This document shows positions 1 to 8,280 of a DNA stretch of 64,000 nucleotides, in pieces. The notes under the pieces were generated by a model, which was not told the origin of the DNA, made no database searches, and saw nothing but the letters and a program-made list of their open reading frames with translations. Where the stretch lies: positions 682,001 through 746,000 of the forward strand of contig NZ_JAACFU010000001.1 in the NCBI RefSeq assembly GCF_029051725.1, given 5' to 3'. A program made the position numbers and the translations under genes. Source of the stretch: Bradyrhizobium sp. CSS354 (GTDB taxonomy: Bacteria; Pseudomonadota; Alphaproteobacteria; Rhizobiales; Xanthobacteraceae). The first letter of the stretch is position 1. Each line of letters starts with the position of its first letter.

Positions 1-1268
1 GTCTTGCCCGCGCCATCCGTGCCGCCGTCTCCGGCCGTCCGGGCGGCGTCTATCTCGACCTGCCGGCAAAACTGTTCGGCCAGGTGATGAACGCCGATGC
101 CGGCCGGAAGTCGCTGGTCAAGGTGATCGACGCGGCTCCCGCGCAGATCCCCTCGCCCGCTTCGATCAAGCGCGCGCTTGATGTTTTGAAGAGCGCAAAA
201 CGTCCCCTCATCATCCTCGGCAAGGGCGCGGCCTACGCGCAGGCCGACGAAGAGATCAAAACCTTCGTCGAGCAGAGCGGCATCCCCTTCCTGCCGATGA
301 GCATGGCCAAGGGCCTCCTCTCCGACACGCATCCGCAGTGCGCTGGCGCTGCCCGCTCGACGGTGCTGAAGGAATCCGACGTCGTGCTGCTGATCGGCGC
401 CCGGCTGAACTGGCTGCTCTCGCACGGCAAGGGCAAGAACTGGGGCGAAGCGCCCAAGAAATTCATCCAGGTGGACATCGAGCCCAGGGAAATGGACTCC
501 AACGTCGAGATCGTCGCGCCGGTCGTCGGCGACATCGGCTCGGTCGTCTCCGCCTTCAACCAGGCAATGGCTTCGGGCTGGACCGCCCCGCCGGCCGAAT
601 GGACCAAGGCGATTTCGACCAAGCGCGAAGAGAACGTCGCCAAGATGGCGCCGAAGCTCATGAACAACAAGTCGCCGATGGACTATCACGGCGCGCTCGG
701 CGTGCTGAAGAACGTCATCAAGGATCATCCCGAGGCGATCCTCGTCAACGAGGGCGCCAACACGCTCGACCTCGCCCGCGGCGTCATCGACATGTACAAG
801 CCGCGCAAGCGTCTCGACGTCGGCACCTGGGGCGTGATGGGCATCGGCATGGGCCAGGCGATCGCGGCGGCTCTCGAGACCGGCCATCCCGTGCTCGCAG
901 TGGAAGGCGACTCGGCCTTCGGCTTCTCCGGCATGGAGGTCGAAACCATCTGCCGCTACAATTTGCCGATCTGCGTCGTCATCTTCAACAATGACGGGAT
1001 CTATCGCGGCACCGACGTCAACGGCGCCAACGCCGATCCTGCGACGACGGTGTTCGTCAAGGGCGCCCGCTACGACAAGATGATGGAAGCCTTCGGCGGC
1101 GTCGGCGTGAACGCGACCTCGCCGGACGAGCTCAAGCGCGCGGTCAACGAAGCGATGGCTTCGGGCAAGCCGACGCTCATCAACGCCGTGATCGATCCGG
1201 CCGCCGGTTCCGAGAGCGGCCGCATCGGCAACCTCAATCCGCAGAGCGTTCTGCAGAAGAAGAAGTAA
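1..1268 (+). CDS. oxc: Oxalyl-CoA decarboxylase, C-terminal part (start lies before the window)
   Basis: This is a thiamine diphosphate enzyme that converts oxalyl-CoA to formyl-CoA and CO2 in the cytoplasm. The frame is open from base 3 to the TAA at 1266-1268, so the 5' end lies outside the window and an internal ATG at 84 is not the real start. The visible part covers the central domain and the C-terminal pyrophosphate-binding domain. The ThDP/Mg motif runs from [13 protein letters not shown] (906 on) to the NN pair at 987-992, and [11 protein letters not shown] lies before it. The next gene on the same strand, after 153 bp, is formyl-CoA transferase, its pathway partner. That pairing separates it from related acetolactate synthases. 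Confidence 0.93.
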   Translation, partial: LARAIRAAVSGRPGGVYLDLPAKLFGQVMNADAGRKSLVKVIDAAPAQIPSPASIKRALDVLKSAKRPLIILGKGAAYAQADEEIKTFVEQSGIPFLPMSMAKGLLSDTHPQCAGAARSTVLKESDVVLLIGARLNWLLSHGKGKNWGEAPKKFIQVDIEPREMDSNVEIVAPVVGDIGSVVSAFNQAMASGWTAPPAEWTKAISTKREENVAKMAPKLMNNKSPMDYHGALGVLKNVIKDHPEAILVNEGANTLDLARGVIDMYKPRKRLDVGTWGVMGIGMGQAIAAALETGHPVLAVEGDSAFGFSGMEVETICRYNLPICVVIFNNDGIYRGTDVNGANADPATTVFVKGARYDKMMEAFGGVGVNATSPDELKRAVNEAMASGKPTLINAVIDPAAGSESGRIGNLNPQSVLQKKK

Positions 1269-1279
1269 CCAGCCGCCGG

Positions 1280-1392
1280 GTCATTCCCCGCGCAAGCGGG
1301 GATCCAGTGATCGCCAGATCATCCCTGAGGCGAGCACTGAGGCCCAACTGAACCTTCAGCGAATACTGGATGCCCGCCTTCGCGGGCATGAC
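1280..1392. repeat. REP-type paired palindrome between oxc and frc
   Basis: Two hairpins sit in opposite orientation. The first has arms CCCCGC/GCGGGG around GCAA (1286-1301). The second has arms TGCCCGC/GCGGGCA around CTTC (1371-1388). The outer sequence GTCAT...ATCCAGT at the left is answered by ACTGGAT...ATGAC at the right, so the whole 113 bp is one large imperfect palindrome. This is the architecture of REP doublets (BIME/REPIN). Transcribed in the oxc-frc message it would fold strongly and could adjust the relative level or stability of the two coding parts. That effect is inference. Confidence 0.75.
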
Positions 1393-1421
1393 GGAAACAG
1401 AAGAGTAACAGGAGCAACACG

Positions 1422-2699
1422 ATGACAAAAGCGCTCGAGGGCGTTCGCATTCTCGACTTCACCCACGTCCAGTCCGGGCCGACCTGCACGCAGTTGCTCG
1501 CATGGTTCGGCGCCGACGTGATCAAGGTGGAACGTCCGGGTGTGGGTGACATCACCCGCGGCCAGCTGCAGGACATCCCGAACGTGGACAGCCTGTATTT
1601 CACCATGCTCAACCACAACAAGCGCTCGATCACGCTCGACACCAAGAACCCCAAGGGCAAGGAAGTTCTCACCGAGCTCATCAAGAAGTGCGACGTGCTG
1701 GTCGAGAACTTCGGCCCCGGCGTGCTCGACCGCATGGGCTTCCCTTGGGAGAAGATCCAGGCCATCAACCCGAAGATGATCGTCGCCTCGATCAAGGGCT
1801 TTGGTCCCGGACCGTACGAAGACTGCAAGGTCTATGAGAACGTCGCGCAGTGCACCGGCGGCGCCGCCTCCACCACCGGCTTCCGCGACGGCCTGCCGCT
1901 GGTGACCGGCGCGCAGATCGGCGACAGCGGCACCGGCCTGCATCTGGCGCTCGGCATCGTCACCGCACTCTATCAGCGCACCCATTCCGGCAAGGGCCAG
2001 AAGGTGACGGCTGCGATGCAGGACGGCGTGCTCAACCTCGCGCGCGTCAAGCTGCGCGACCAGCAGCGCCTCGCCCATGGTCCACTCAAGGAATACAGCC
2101 AGTTCGGCGAAGGCATTCCGTTCGGCGATGCCGTGCCGCGTGCCGGCAACGATTCCGGCGGCGGCCAGCCCGGCCGCATCCTGAAGTGCAAGGGTTGGGA
2201 GACCGATCCGAACGCCTACATCTACTTCATCACCCAGGCCCCGGTCTGGGAGAAGATCTGCGACGTGATCGGTGAGCCCTCCTGGAAGACCGATCCGAAC
2301 TACGCCAAGCCGGCCGTCCGCCTGCCGCGCCTCAACGAGATCTTCGGCCGCATCGAACAGTGGACGATGACGAAGACGAAGTTCGAGGCGATGGAAATCC
2401 TCAACAAGGACGACATCCCCTGCGGACCGATCCTGTCGATGAAGGAGATCGCCGAGGACCAGTCGCTGCGCGCGACCGGCACCGTGGTCGAGGTCGACCA
2501 CCCCACCCGGGGCAAGTACATCTCGGTCGGCAACCCGATCAAGCTGTCGGACTCCCCGAGCGATGTGGAGCGCTCCCCGCTGCTCGGCGAGCACACCGAC
2601 GAGATCCTGCGCACCGTGCTCGGCTTCTCGGACCATCAGGTCGCCGATATCCACAAGTCCGGCGCGCTTGATCCGCCGCAGAAGCAGGCCGCGGAGTAA
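1422..2699 (+). CDS. frc: Formyl-CoA:oxalate CoA-transferase
   Basis: This class III CoA-transferase moves CoA from formyl-CoA to oxalate, making oxalyl-CoA for Oxc and releasing formate. The protein has 425 residues, the usual length for the family. The N-terminus ([20 protein letters not shown]) is typical of family III. The expected catalytic aspartate is Asp168, in the motif [10 protein letters not shown], equivalent to Asp169 of the Oxalobacter enzyme. A purine-rich ribosome site (ACAGGAG) precedes the ATG at 1422. The gene lies downstream of oxc and is closed by a hairpin terminator at 2721. Nothing is missing or broken. Confidence 0.95.
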   Translation: MTKALEGVRILDFTHVQSGPTCTQLLAWFGADVIKVERPGVGDITRGQLQDIPNVDSLYFTMLNHNKRSITLDTKNPKGKEVLTELIKKCDVLVENFGPGVLDRMGFPWEKIQAINPKMIVASIKGFGPGPYEDCKVYENVAQCTGGAASTTGFRDGLPLVTGAQIGDSGTGLHLALGIVTALYQRTHSGKGQKVTAAMQDGVLNLARVKLRDQQRLAHGPLKEYSQFGEGIPFGDAVPRAGNDSGGGQPGRILKCKGWETDPNAYIYFITQAPVWEKICDVIGEPSWKTDPNYAKPAVRLPRLNEIFGRIEQWTMTKTKFEAMEILNKDDIPCGPILSMKEIAEDQSLRATGTVVEVDHPTRGKYISVGNPIKLSDSPSDVERSPLLGEHTDEILRTVLGFSDHQVADIHKSGALDPPQKQAAE

Positions 2700-2720
2700 G
2701 CGGGCTTATCTCACGACGCG

Positions 2721-2748
2721 AAAGGCCGCCGGCTTCGGCGGCCTTTTT
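2721..2748 (+). terminator. Rho-independent terminator of oxc-frc
   Basis: A perfect 11-bp stem, AAAGGCCGCCG paired with CGGCGGCCTTT around GCTT, is followed by a short T run. It lies 21 bp after the frc stop codon. Confidence 0.85.
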
Positions 2749-3071
2749 GTTGATGCGGAAGAGCTGCATCGCACGATCGGCACGCTTGCCGCGCCGCGAA
2801 GGCTGGATTAAAGATTGGTCCGCGAGGAACTGATGCGGTGGCCGGCCGTTACTCCCTCGTCCGCCGTGCTCCCGGGAATGCGAGCACGCCCGGAAATGCC
2901 AGCATGTCATCTCCACAGCGAGTGCAGCACGCCTCGCAAAGATCTGCCTCACGCTGAAGAACTGGTCTCCTTCGTTTGCGAGGGTGGCAAGTCGGCCTTT
3001 CAGTTCAGGCACGGCGGCGGCGCGTCCGGCACTCGCCAGGACCACGCTCGTTGATTAAATTGAGGGCTTAA
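2749..3071. other. Intergenic region without a convincing gene
   Basis: An open frame of 79 codons (2815-3054, plus) has no ribosome site and no recognisable composition, so it was not called. The region probably carries the promoter of the small gene at 3072. No repeat or strong hairpin was seen. Confidence 0.4.
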
Positions 3072-3254
3072 ATGTCGAAAGATCAATCCTCTGATCGCGC
3101 CAAGCGTGAAGCCAACAAGGCGTTCAAGCCGGCGACAACGCAGAAGCCGATGAACGACTATGCGAAGGACCAGAATTCCTTCAACGAGAATCGCGAACGG
3201 CTGAAAGCGGAGCGATTGGCCCGGGAGGCGAAGCCGGGAAGCGGCTCTGAATAA
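3072..3254 (+). CDS. Small charged hypothetical protein (60 aa)
   Basis: The 60-residue product is very hydrophilic and rich in Lys, Arg, Glu and Asn, with no membrane segment or signal peptide. It looks largely disordered (KAFKPATTQKPMNDYAKDQN, then a basic helix NRERLKAERLAREAK). A weak ribosome site, GAGGG, lies 6 bases before the ATG. I do not recognise a characterised family. The codon use is like the surrounding genes and the composition is non-random, which favours a real gene. It stands alone, convergent with the next minus-strand gene. Confidence 0.55.
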   Translation: MSKDQSSDRAKREANKAFKPATTQKPMNDYAKDQNSFNENRERLKAERLAREAKPGSGSE

Positions 3255-3318
3255 GAGCGTCGGTCCCAGGCTCCGACCGCGGATTCCGCTGAAGGCGGGG
3301 CGCCGAAATCCGCCTGAT

Positions 3319-3543
3319 CTACAGCATCGATAGCACGACGATTCCGTCTTCGACGGCACCAGAAGCGAGCTGCGCCCGCGCCACCCGCTCGAGCTCCGTC
3401 CGGTTCTTGCGAAGATAGCTGAAAGCCTGTTTCTGCGTCAGGAACGTCGTCGCAAGACGGCACATCTGTCGGCCCGCGCCAAGCGCGAGAAAGAAGGTGA
3501 TGGTACCACCGCCATCCGACTTGATTCTAGGCACGACCCGCAC
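3319..3543 (-). CDS. Small hypothetical protein (74 aa)
   Basis: The product has a short N-terminal segment that reads like a beta hairpin (TITFFLALGAGRQM), then an amphipathic helix (QAFSYLRKNRTELERVAR) and a hydrophobic end (DGIVVLSML). The fold cannot be named. It has neither a clear signal peptide nor a transmembrane helix. It lies 54 bp downstream of another small minus-strand gene (3598-3840) and may be cotranscribed with it. It resembles short conserved rhizobial proteins of unknown role. No function is proposed. Confidence 0.6.
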   Translation of the reverse strand: MRVVPRIKSDGGGTITFFLALGAGRQMCRLATTFLTQKQAFSYLRKNRTELERVARAQLASGAVEDGIVVLSML

Positions 3544-3597
3544 TCTTGGGCATGTGGTCGGTCCTCTCCGAGTTGTCGTCGGCGCAATGGAAGGCAG

Positions 3598-3840
3598 CTA
3601 TGGCGTCACCTTCTTCTTGCGCTTCGTTGGCGTGACCGCTGGCAACGATGCCTGAAGGGCGGCGTCTGCCGCTTCCTTGGCTTCGCGCAGCTCTCGAAGC
3701 CGCGCCATGTTCTTGCGAACATCGACGGCTTGCTTGCCAACATCAACCATCGCCCGGGCGCCTTCCTCAGCGGCCAAACGCTGACGGTTAGAACGCGCGA
3801 TGCTTTCGGGTGACGGTTCGGCCGGTCTCTTGGCGCTCAT
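3598..3840 (-). CDS. Small helical hypothetical protein (80 aa)
   Basis: The 80-residue product is mostly charged helix (KNMARLRELREAKEAADAAL), with a proline-rich N-terminus (KRPAEPSPES) and a very basic C-terminus (TPTKRKKKVTP). The lysine-rich tail could touch nucleic acid, but no known DNA-binding motif is present. The gene sits downstream of the cold shock gene in the same direction, but the terminator at 3865-3896 separates them. Confidence 0.6.
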   Translation of the reverse strand: MSAKRPAEPSPESIARSNRQRLAAEEGARAMVDVGKQAVDVRKNMARLRELREAKEAADAALQASLPAVTPTKRKKKVTP

Positions 3841-3864
3841 TATTCACCCTGCTTTGCAACGGAC

Positions 3865-3896
3865 AAAAACCCGCTCAATCCTGGGATCGAGCGGGT
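3865..3896 (-). terminator. Rho-independent terminator of the cold shock gene
   Basis: Read on the minus strand, ACCCGCTCGAT pairs with ATTGAGCGGGT (one G-T pair) around CCCAGG, followed by TTTTGT. It begins 42 bp after the stop codon of the cold shock gene. Confidence 0.8.
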
Positions 3897-3938
3897 GGCA
3901 TGGCCGTTTCAGTACATCCGTGAAACGGCACCAAGGCT

Positions 3939-4148
3939 TTAGGCCAGCGAGAGATTCTCAGCGCTGACCTTGCCCCGCATCTTGTCGGTCTTGAGCTCGA
4001 AGTTGACCTTTTGGCCTTCAGCGAGACCTGCAAGACCAGCCCGCTCGACCGCGCTGATGTGAACGAACACATCGTTGCCGCCGTCGTTCGGCTGAATGAA
4101 TCCAAAGCCCTTCTGGCCGTTAAACCACTTCACAGTACCTGTCGTCAT
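3939..4148 (-). CDS. cspA: Cold shock protein, CspA family
   Basis: This 69-residue single-domain nucleic acid-binding protein probably acts as an RNA chaperone. Both RNA-binding motifs are present: RNP1 as GFGFIQ and RNP2 as VFVHIS, after the typical start [13 protein letters not shown]. The ATG at 4148 was chosen because the family begins there and GGAGAA lies just upstream. The open frame continues 18 codons further, but those residues do not fit the family. An upstream leader of some length is likely, as for other csp genes. Bradyrhizobia carry several csp genes, so the specific paralogue cannot be told. Confidence 0.93.
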   Translation of the reverse strand: MTTGTVKWFNGQKGFGFIQPNDGGNDVFVHISAVERAGLAGLAEGQKVNFELKTDKMRGKVSAENLSLA

Positions 4149-4563
4149 TTTCTTCTCCAAAGCGCATACGCGCAGGTTCCGCGTGATCGTCACGCAGAAC
4201 AAATTCTATTCGTCGATGTCTATGGAAAAGGAGCCCGCGGGCGCATTCAACAAGGCACAGCGGCTGAACGAACAGCCTCAACGTATACCTCATCCTCGCC
4301 ATTTGCAAGGCTTGACCGAATTTAACGCCTCGGGAGCCCGGCGGTAGGTCCAGGACGCCGCCACCGAGCACACTCATCATTCGCCGCCAGCTGCTCTGGG
4401 AGGGCTGCCGAGCGCCACATGCGCTCGACGGCGTTCTCCAATTCAGAACGCATGCATCGCAATAATGCATTTTTACAAAACGAGGGGGTGACCTAGGCTT
4501 GATCGAAGTCAAGCCGTACGGCTGCGCAATGAGGCGCGACGACGGAGGGATCGATACCGACCG
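4149..4563. other. Divergent intergenic region between cspA and the GST-like gene
   Basis: The region holds the cspA leader and promoter (minus) and the promoter of the plus-strand operon starting at 4564. A locally AT-rich stretch near 4460-4482 could be a promoter element. Open frames on both strands have no ribosome site and were rejected. No repeat was found. Confidence 0.4.
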
Positions 4564-5163
4564 ATGCGGCTATTTTTTAATCAGACGTCGCCCTACGCCC
4601 GCAAGGTAAGAGTCGCCATTCATGAGCTCGGATTGAACGACGCGATTCAGTTTATCGAAGTCGACCCTTGGCTCGAGCTGCATCATTTCACCGACATCAA
4701 CCCGCTCTCCAGAGTGCCGGCACTCGTTCTCGCCAACGGGACGCTTGTGACCGAGAGCGACACGATCGGACAGGCCCTGCACGGTCTGACCATCGACTCG
4801 CGACTGATCCCGAACGAGGAGCCTGCACGACACCTCTGTCTTGGACGCGTTGCTCTGTATCAGGGCCTGATCGATGCAACCTTCATCTGCGCTATCGAAG
4901 GGCGCAGGCCATCGGAGATGCGCTGGGCGGATTGGGTTGCGCGTCAGGAGCGAGCGATTGCGCGGACGCTGTCATCGATTGAACCTCGATTCGACCTCGA
5001 CGACCGGCGCTTCGACCTCGGCGACATCGGGCTCGCCTGTGCACTTGACTATATCGATTTTCGCGCGGGGCATCTGTCATGGCGTTCCGAGAGACCAAGG
5101 CTTGCCGGCTGGTTTGAACGCGCGCGCGTTCGGTCGTCCATGATCGCGACACGGCCATGCTGA
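4564..5163 (+). CDS. Glutathione S-transferase family protein
   Basis: The 199-residue protein has an N-terminal thioredoxin-like domain (residues 1 to about 80; SPYARKVRVAIHELGL near the start, the cis-proline segment RVPALV and the glutathione contact ESDTIGQ), then an all-helical C-terminal domain. The Ser/Tyr region at SPYARK would activate glutathione. The gene overlaps the next one by 7 bases (ATGCTGA), which points to translational coupling. GST-like proteins in catabolic operons often act as isomerases or dehalogenases. The substrate here is unknown. Confidence 0.8.
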   Translation: MRLFFNQTSPYARKVRVAIHELGLNDAIQFIEVDPWLELHHFTDINPLSRVPALVLANGTLVTESDTIGQALHGLTIDSRLIPNEEPARHLCLGRVALYQGLIDATFICAIEGRRPSEMRWADWVARQERAIARTLSSIEPRFDLDDRRFDLGDIGLACALDYIDFRAGHLSWRSERPRLAGWFERARVRSSMIATRPC

Positions 5164-6536
5164 GTTTCGAGCCCGGATCGGTCTTCAGCAGCCGTCACCT
5201 CGCCGATATCTTCAGCACCGCCCCGATGCGCGCTATTTTCAGTGAGCGCAATTCACTTGAGTCCATGCTTCTGGTCGAGGTCGCGCTGGCGAAGGTTCAA
5301 GGGCAGCTCGGCGTGATCCCTGTCGAGGCTGCTGCTGCGATCGCCTCCGCTGCGCGTACTGAACTACTCGATCTCGATGAATTGGCCGCAGGCACTTTGC
5401 GCGCCGGCTTGCCGGTCGTAAATCTGGTCGAGCAGTTGATCCGGCTCACCGGCGAACCCCATGGCGAATTCGTCCATTGGGGCGCCACGAGTCAGGACAT
5501 CATGGACACCGCGCTCGTGATGCAGATACGCGACGCACTCGAGCTCATCCACCGCGATCTGGAGCGCCTGATATCGACGCTTGCGGATCTGGCGCGTACC
5601 CATCGCGATACGCCCATGGTCGGCAGGACCAAGCTTCAACACGCGATCCCGATCACCTTCGGGTTCAAGGTTTCCGTCTGGCTGTCGGGCCTGCTGCGCC
5701 ACAGGCAACGTCTCGCCGAACTCAAACCAAGAGTCCTCCAGGTCCAGTTCGGCGGCGCGGTCGGCACGTTCGCATCGCTCGGCGATGATGGCGCCAGCGT
5801 CCGCGCTGCACTGGCCCACGAACTCGGACTCGGCGAGCCACTGGTGGCATGGCATGCCGCGCGGGATGGTTTGGCCGAGACGGTTTGCCTGCTTGGGCTG
5901 ATCTCCGCGACCCTGAGCAAGATCGCGACCGATGTCGTGTTGATGGCGCAGACCGAGGTCGGCGAAGTGCTGGAGCCAGGCGGCCAGGGCCATGGCGCCT
6001 CCAGCACCATGCCGCACAAGCGCAACCCGATCATCTGCGAGCAAATTCTCAGCACCGGACCGTCGCTGCGCCGGCTGGCAAGCGCCATGCTCGACGCTTC
6101 GGTCCACGACCACGAACGGGCGACGGGACCGTGGCAAGCCGAATGGTTGTTGCTGCCGGAAGCGTTCGTGCTGGTCTCCCGGGCCATGGACAACGCTGTT
6201 CGCCTCTGCAGCGGATTGGTCGTCAGACCCGATGCGATGCAGGCCAATCTTGGGCGGACGCAGGGGCTCATCGCCGCCGAGGCCGTCATGATGGTGCTGG
6301 CTCCGCACGTCGGGCGCCATCATGCGCACGAAATGGTGGGTGCGGCATGCACGCACGCCATCGCTTCAGGCCTGACACTAGCCCAGAGCCTTTCGCGAGA
6401 TCCGGCCGTGACGGCCCACATCGCGCCCCATGAGATCGAGGCGGCTGCGGACCCGGCTCGATACATCGGCCTGTCCGGCCGTGAGGTCGATCGTGTCCTC
6501 GCGGCGGTGCAAGGCGATGCCATTGATGCGGAGTGA
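5157..6536 (+). CDS. PcaB-like lyase/cycloisomerase of the fumarase-aspartase superfamily
   Basis: The 459-residue protein belongs to the adenylosuccinate lyase/3-carboxy-muconate cycloisomerase branch. It contains the signature GHGASSTMPHKRNP (residues 278-291), whose flexible Ser loop supplies the catalytic base, and the conserved HWGATSQDIMDTA near residue 108. By sequence style it is closest to PcaB of the protocatechuate pathway. However, no other pca gene is nearby and its partners are a GST-like protein and a Bug receptor, so the true substrate may be another branched di- or tricarboxylate or an aminated adduct. I leave the symbol blank for this reason. Confidence 0.8.
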   Translation: MLSFEPGSVFSSRHLADIFSTAPMRAIFSERNSLESMLLVEVALAKVQGQLGVIPVEAAAAIASAARTELLDLDELAAGTLRAGLPVVNLVEQLIRLTGEPHGEFVHWGATSQDIMDTALVMQIRDALELIHRDLERLISTLADLARTHRDTPMVGRTKLQHAIPITFGFKVSVWLSGLLRHRQRLAELKPRVLQVQFGGAVGTFASLGDDGASVRAALAHELGLGEPLVAWHAARDGLAETVCLLGLISATLSKIATDVVLMAQTEVGEVLEPGGQGHGASSTMPHKRNPIICEQILSTGPSLRRLASAMLDASVHDHERATGPWQAEWLLLPEAFVLVSRAMDNAVRLCSGLVVRPDAMQANLGRTQGLIAAEAVMMVLAPHVGRHHAHEMVGAACTHAIASGLTLAQSLSRDPAVTAHIAPHEIEAAADPARYIGLSGREVDRVLAAVQGDAIDAE

Positions 6537-6542
6537 GGCCAT

Positions 6543-7532
6543 ATGATTCTGAAACGCAAGCACACGGCCCTCGTCGCAGTTGCGGTGCTGACACTATTGA
6601 ATGCGGCACAGGCCGAGTCGCCGTTCCCGTCACGGCCGATCACGTTGGTCGTCCCGTTCGCGGCTGGCGGCCCGAATGACGTGATGAGCCGGATCGTGTC
6701 CGAACACATGGCGCGAAAACTCGGGCAGCCGATCATCGTCGAGAACGTCGCCGGGGCGGGCGGCACGACCGGCTCAACGCGCGTCGCGAAAAGCGCGCCC
6801 GACGGTTATACCCTCGTCAGCGGTCACGTCGGGACGCATGCGGCATCAGTCGCGCTGTATCCAAACCTCCGTTATGACCCGCTGGTTGATTTCACGCCGA
6901 TTGGCCTGGTTGCGGAAACGCCGATCCTCGTCGTCGTTCGCCGCGATCTCGCCGCAGATAGCATGGCGTCGTTCATCGCGATCGCCAAGGCGCGTGGCCC
7001 GGACCTCACCTTGGGCCATGCGGGTGTCGGTTCGATCAGCCATATCAGCTGTCTGCTGTTCACCTCCGTGATCGGATTCAAGCCGGTGGAGGTGCCATAT
7101 CGCGGATCAGCGCTGGCGATGACCGATCTGGTCGCGGGCCGCAGCGACTTCAGTTGTGGACTGTTGGGCGACGTTCTTCCCTTCCTGGGTGACAACAATC
7201 TGCGCTTTCTGACCGTTTCGGCCGCCGCACGTGTTCCGCAATTGCCGGACACACCGACGTCCCGGGAAGCAGGGCTTCCGCAGTTTGTCGCATCGAGCTG
7301 GTTCGCGTTCTACCTGCCGAAAGGCGCTCCCGACGCCATTCGCGACCGGTTCTCGGATGCGCTTCGCTCAGCGCTTGACGATGACGACGTGCGGAGACGG
7401 CTCGATCTGGTAGGCTTGATCCTGCCACCGCCGGACCAGCGAGGCCCCGAACCGCTCAAGCGGCGGATGACCGAAGAGATCGCGCGCTGGCAGGACATTG
7501 TCAAAACCGCGCAGATTCGACTCGATCAATAA
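6543..7532 (+). CDS. Bug/TctC-type periplasmic solute-binding receptor
   Basis: The 329-residue exported protein has a signal peptide (hydrophobic TALVAVAVLTLLNAAQA, cleavage after about residue 24). The Bug-family opening PSRPITLVVPFAAGGPNDVM and the signature VENVAGAGGTTGS are both present. Such receptors bind small carboxylates for tripartite TctABC transporters. No tctA or tctB permease gene is in the window, so it is an orphan receptor, as is common in this family. It starts 6 bases after the lyase stop codon, which suggests that the lyase substrate or a precursor is the ligand (inference). Confidence 0.88.
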   Translation: MILKRKHTALVAVAVLTLLNAAQAESPFPSRPITLVVPFAAGGPNDVMSRIVSEHMARKLGQPIIVENVAGAGGTTGSTRVAKSAPDGYTLVSGHVGTHAASVALYPNLRYDPLVDFTPIGLVAETPILVVVRRDLAADSMASFIAIAKARGPDLTLGHAGVGSISHISCLLFTSVIGFKPVEVPYRGSALAMTDLVAGRSDFSCGLLGDVLPFLGDNNLRFLTVSAAARVPQLPDTPTSREAGLPQFVASSWFAFYLPKGAPDAIRDRFSDALRSALDDDDVRRRLDLVGLILPPPDQRGPEPLKRRMTEEIARWQDIVKTAQIRLDQ

Positions 7533-7796
7533 CTGCAACCGATGCAGTCGAGCGCGTGATCGCCGGCCAGCTTCCGCCGTCGGCGCCTCACGCAGCAGGC
7601 GGGCGGAACATTCCGACGATCCGCTGTTACAAAGCTGGCATTCACCATGACGCCGCAGGACGTGGCGGCAGTCTGCCAATCATCCATCAAAAAATTCGAG
7701 ACGCGCTGTCGGATCGGCGGTATCTCGTCCGTCATCTAGACATGAAAGGGCAATAGACGCTGACGTCGAGCCCGGCGATTCATGAGGAAGATGATC

Positions 7797-8237
7797 ATGC
7801 CCAGCACTGTTCGCCTGCACCGAGTTTTGACCACCAGCCCGGAGAAAGTCTATCGCGCCTTCCTGGAGGCGGATGCGCTGGCGAAATGGCTTCCGCCGAA
7901 CGGCTTCACCTGCACCGTCCATCATTTCGAGCCGAAGGTCGGGGGCACGTTCAAGATGTCGTTCCGCAACTTCACGACGGGCAACAGCCACGCTTTCGGC
8001 GGCGAATATCTCGAACTCGTCCCCGGCGAACGTCTGCGCTACACCGACAGGTTCGACGATCCCAATCTGCCGGGCGAGATCCAGGTCACCGTGATCCTGA
8101 AGAAAGTATCCGTCGGCACCGGGGTGGATATCACGCAGGCCGGCATTCCCGACGTCATCCCGCCGGAGGCATGTTATCTCGGCTGGCAGGAATCGCTGCG
8201 CAATCTGGCGAGGCTCGTCGAGCCTGAGATCAAGTAA
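7797..8237 (+). CDS. SRPBCC (AHSA1-like) domain protein
   Basis: This is a cytoplasmic START/Bet v1-like domain protein of 146 residues. The family features are the early segment VLTTSPEKVYRAFLEADALA, the WLPPNGFTC turn and the C-terminal helix GWQESLRNLARLVEPEI. These folds bind hydrophobic ligands or assist Hsp90. I chose the ATG at 7797 because GAGGAAG ends 6 bases before it. An in-frame ATG at 7782 would add five residues. It lies alone, 264 bp after the Bug gene, and converges on the Hsp70 gene. Its ligand is unknown. Confidence 0.82.
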   Translation: MPSTVRLHRVLTTSPEKVYRAFLEADALAKWLPPNGFTCTVHHFEPKVGGTFKMSFRNFTTGNSHAFGGEYLELVPGERLRYTDRFDDPNLPGEIQVTVILKKVSVGTGVDITQAGIPDVIPPEACYLGWQESLRNLARLVEPEIK

Positions 8238-8280
8238 TAGCGTCTGGAAGGACGAGGCGCGCACACAATCGCGAAATGCA

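Noticed and set aside
2815..3054. Possible 79-codon gene after the frc terminator
   Set aside because: No ribosome site, no recognisable fold, and biased composition.
4120..4512. Minus-strand frame of 130 codons upstream of cspA
   Set aside because: It overlaps the start of cspA in another frame, lacks a ribosome site and covers the region expected to hold two divergent promoters.
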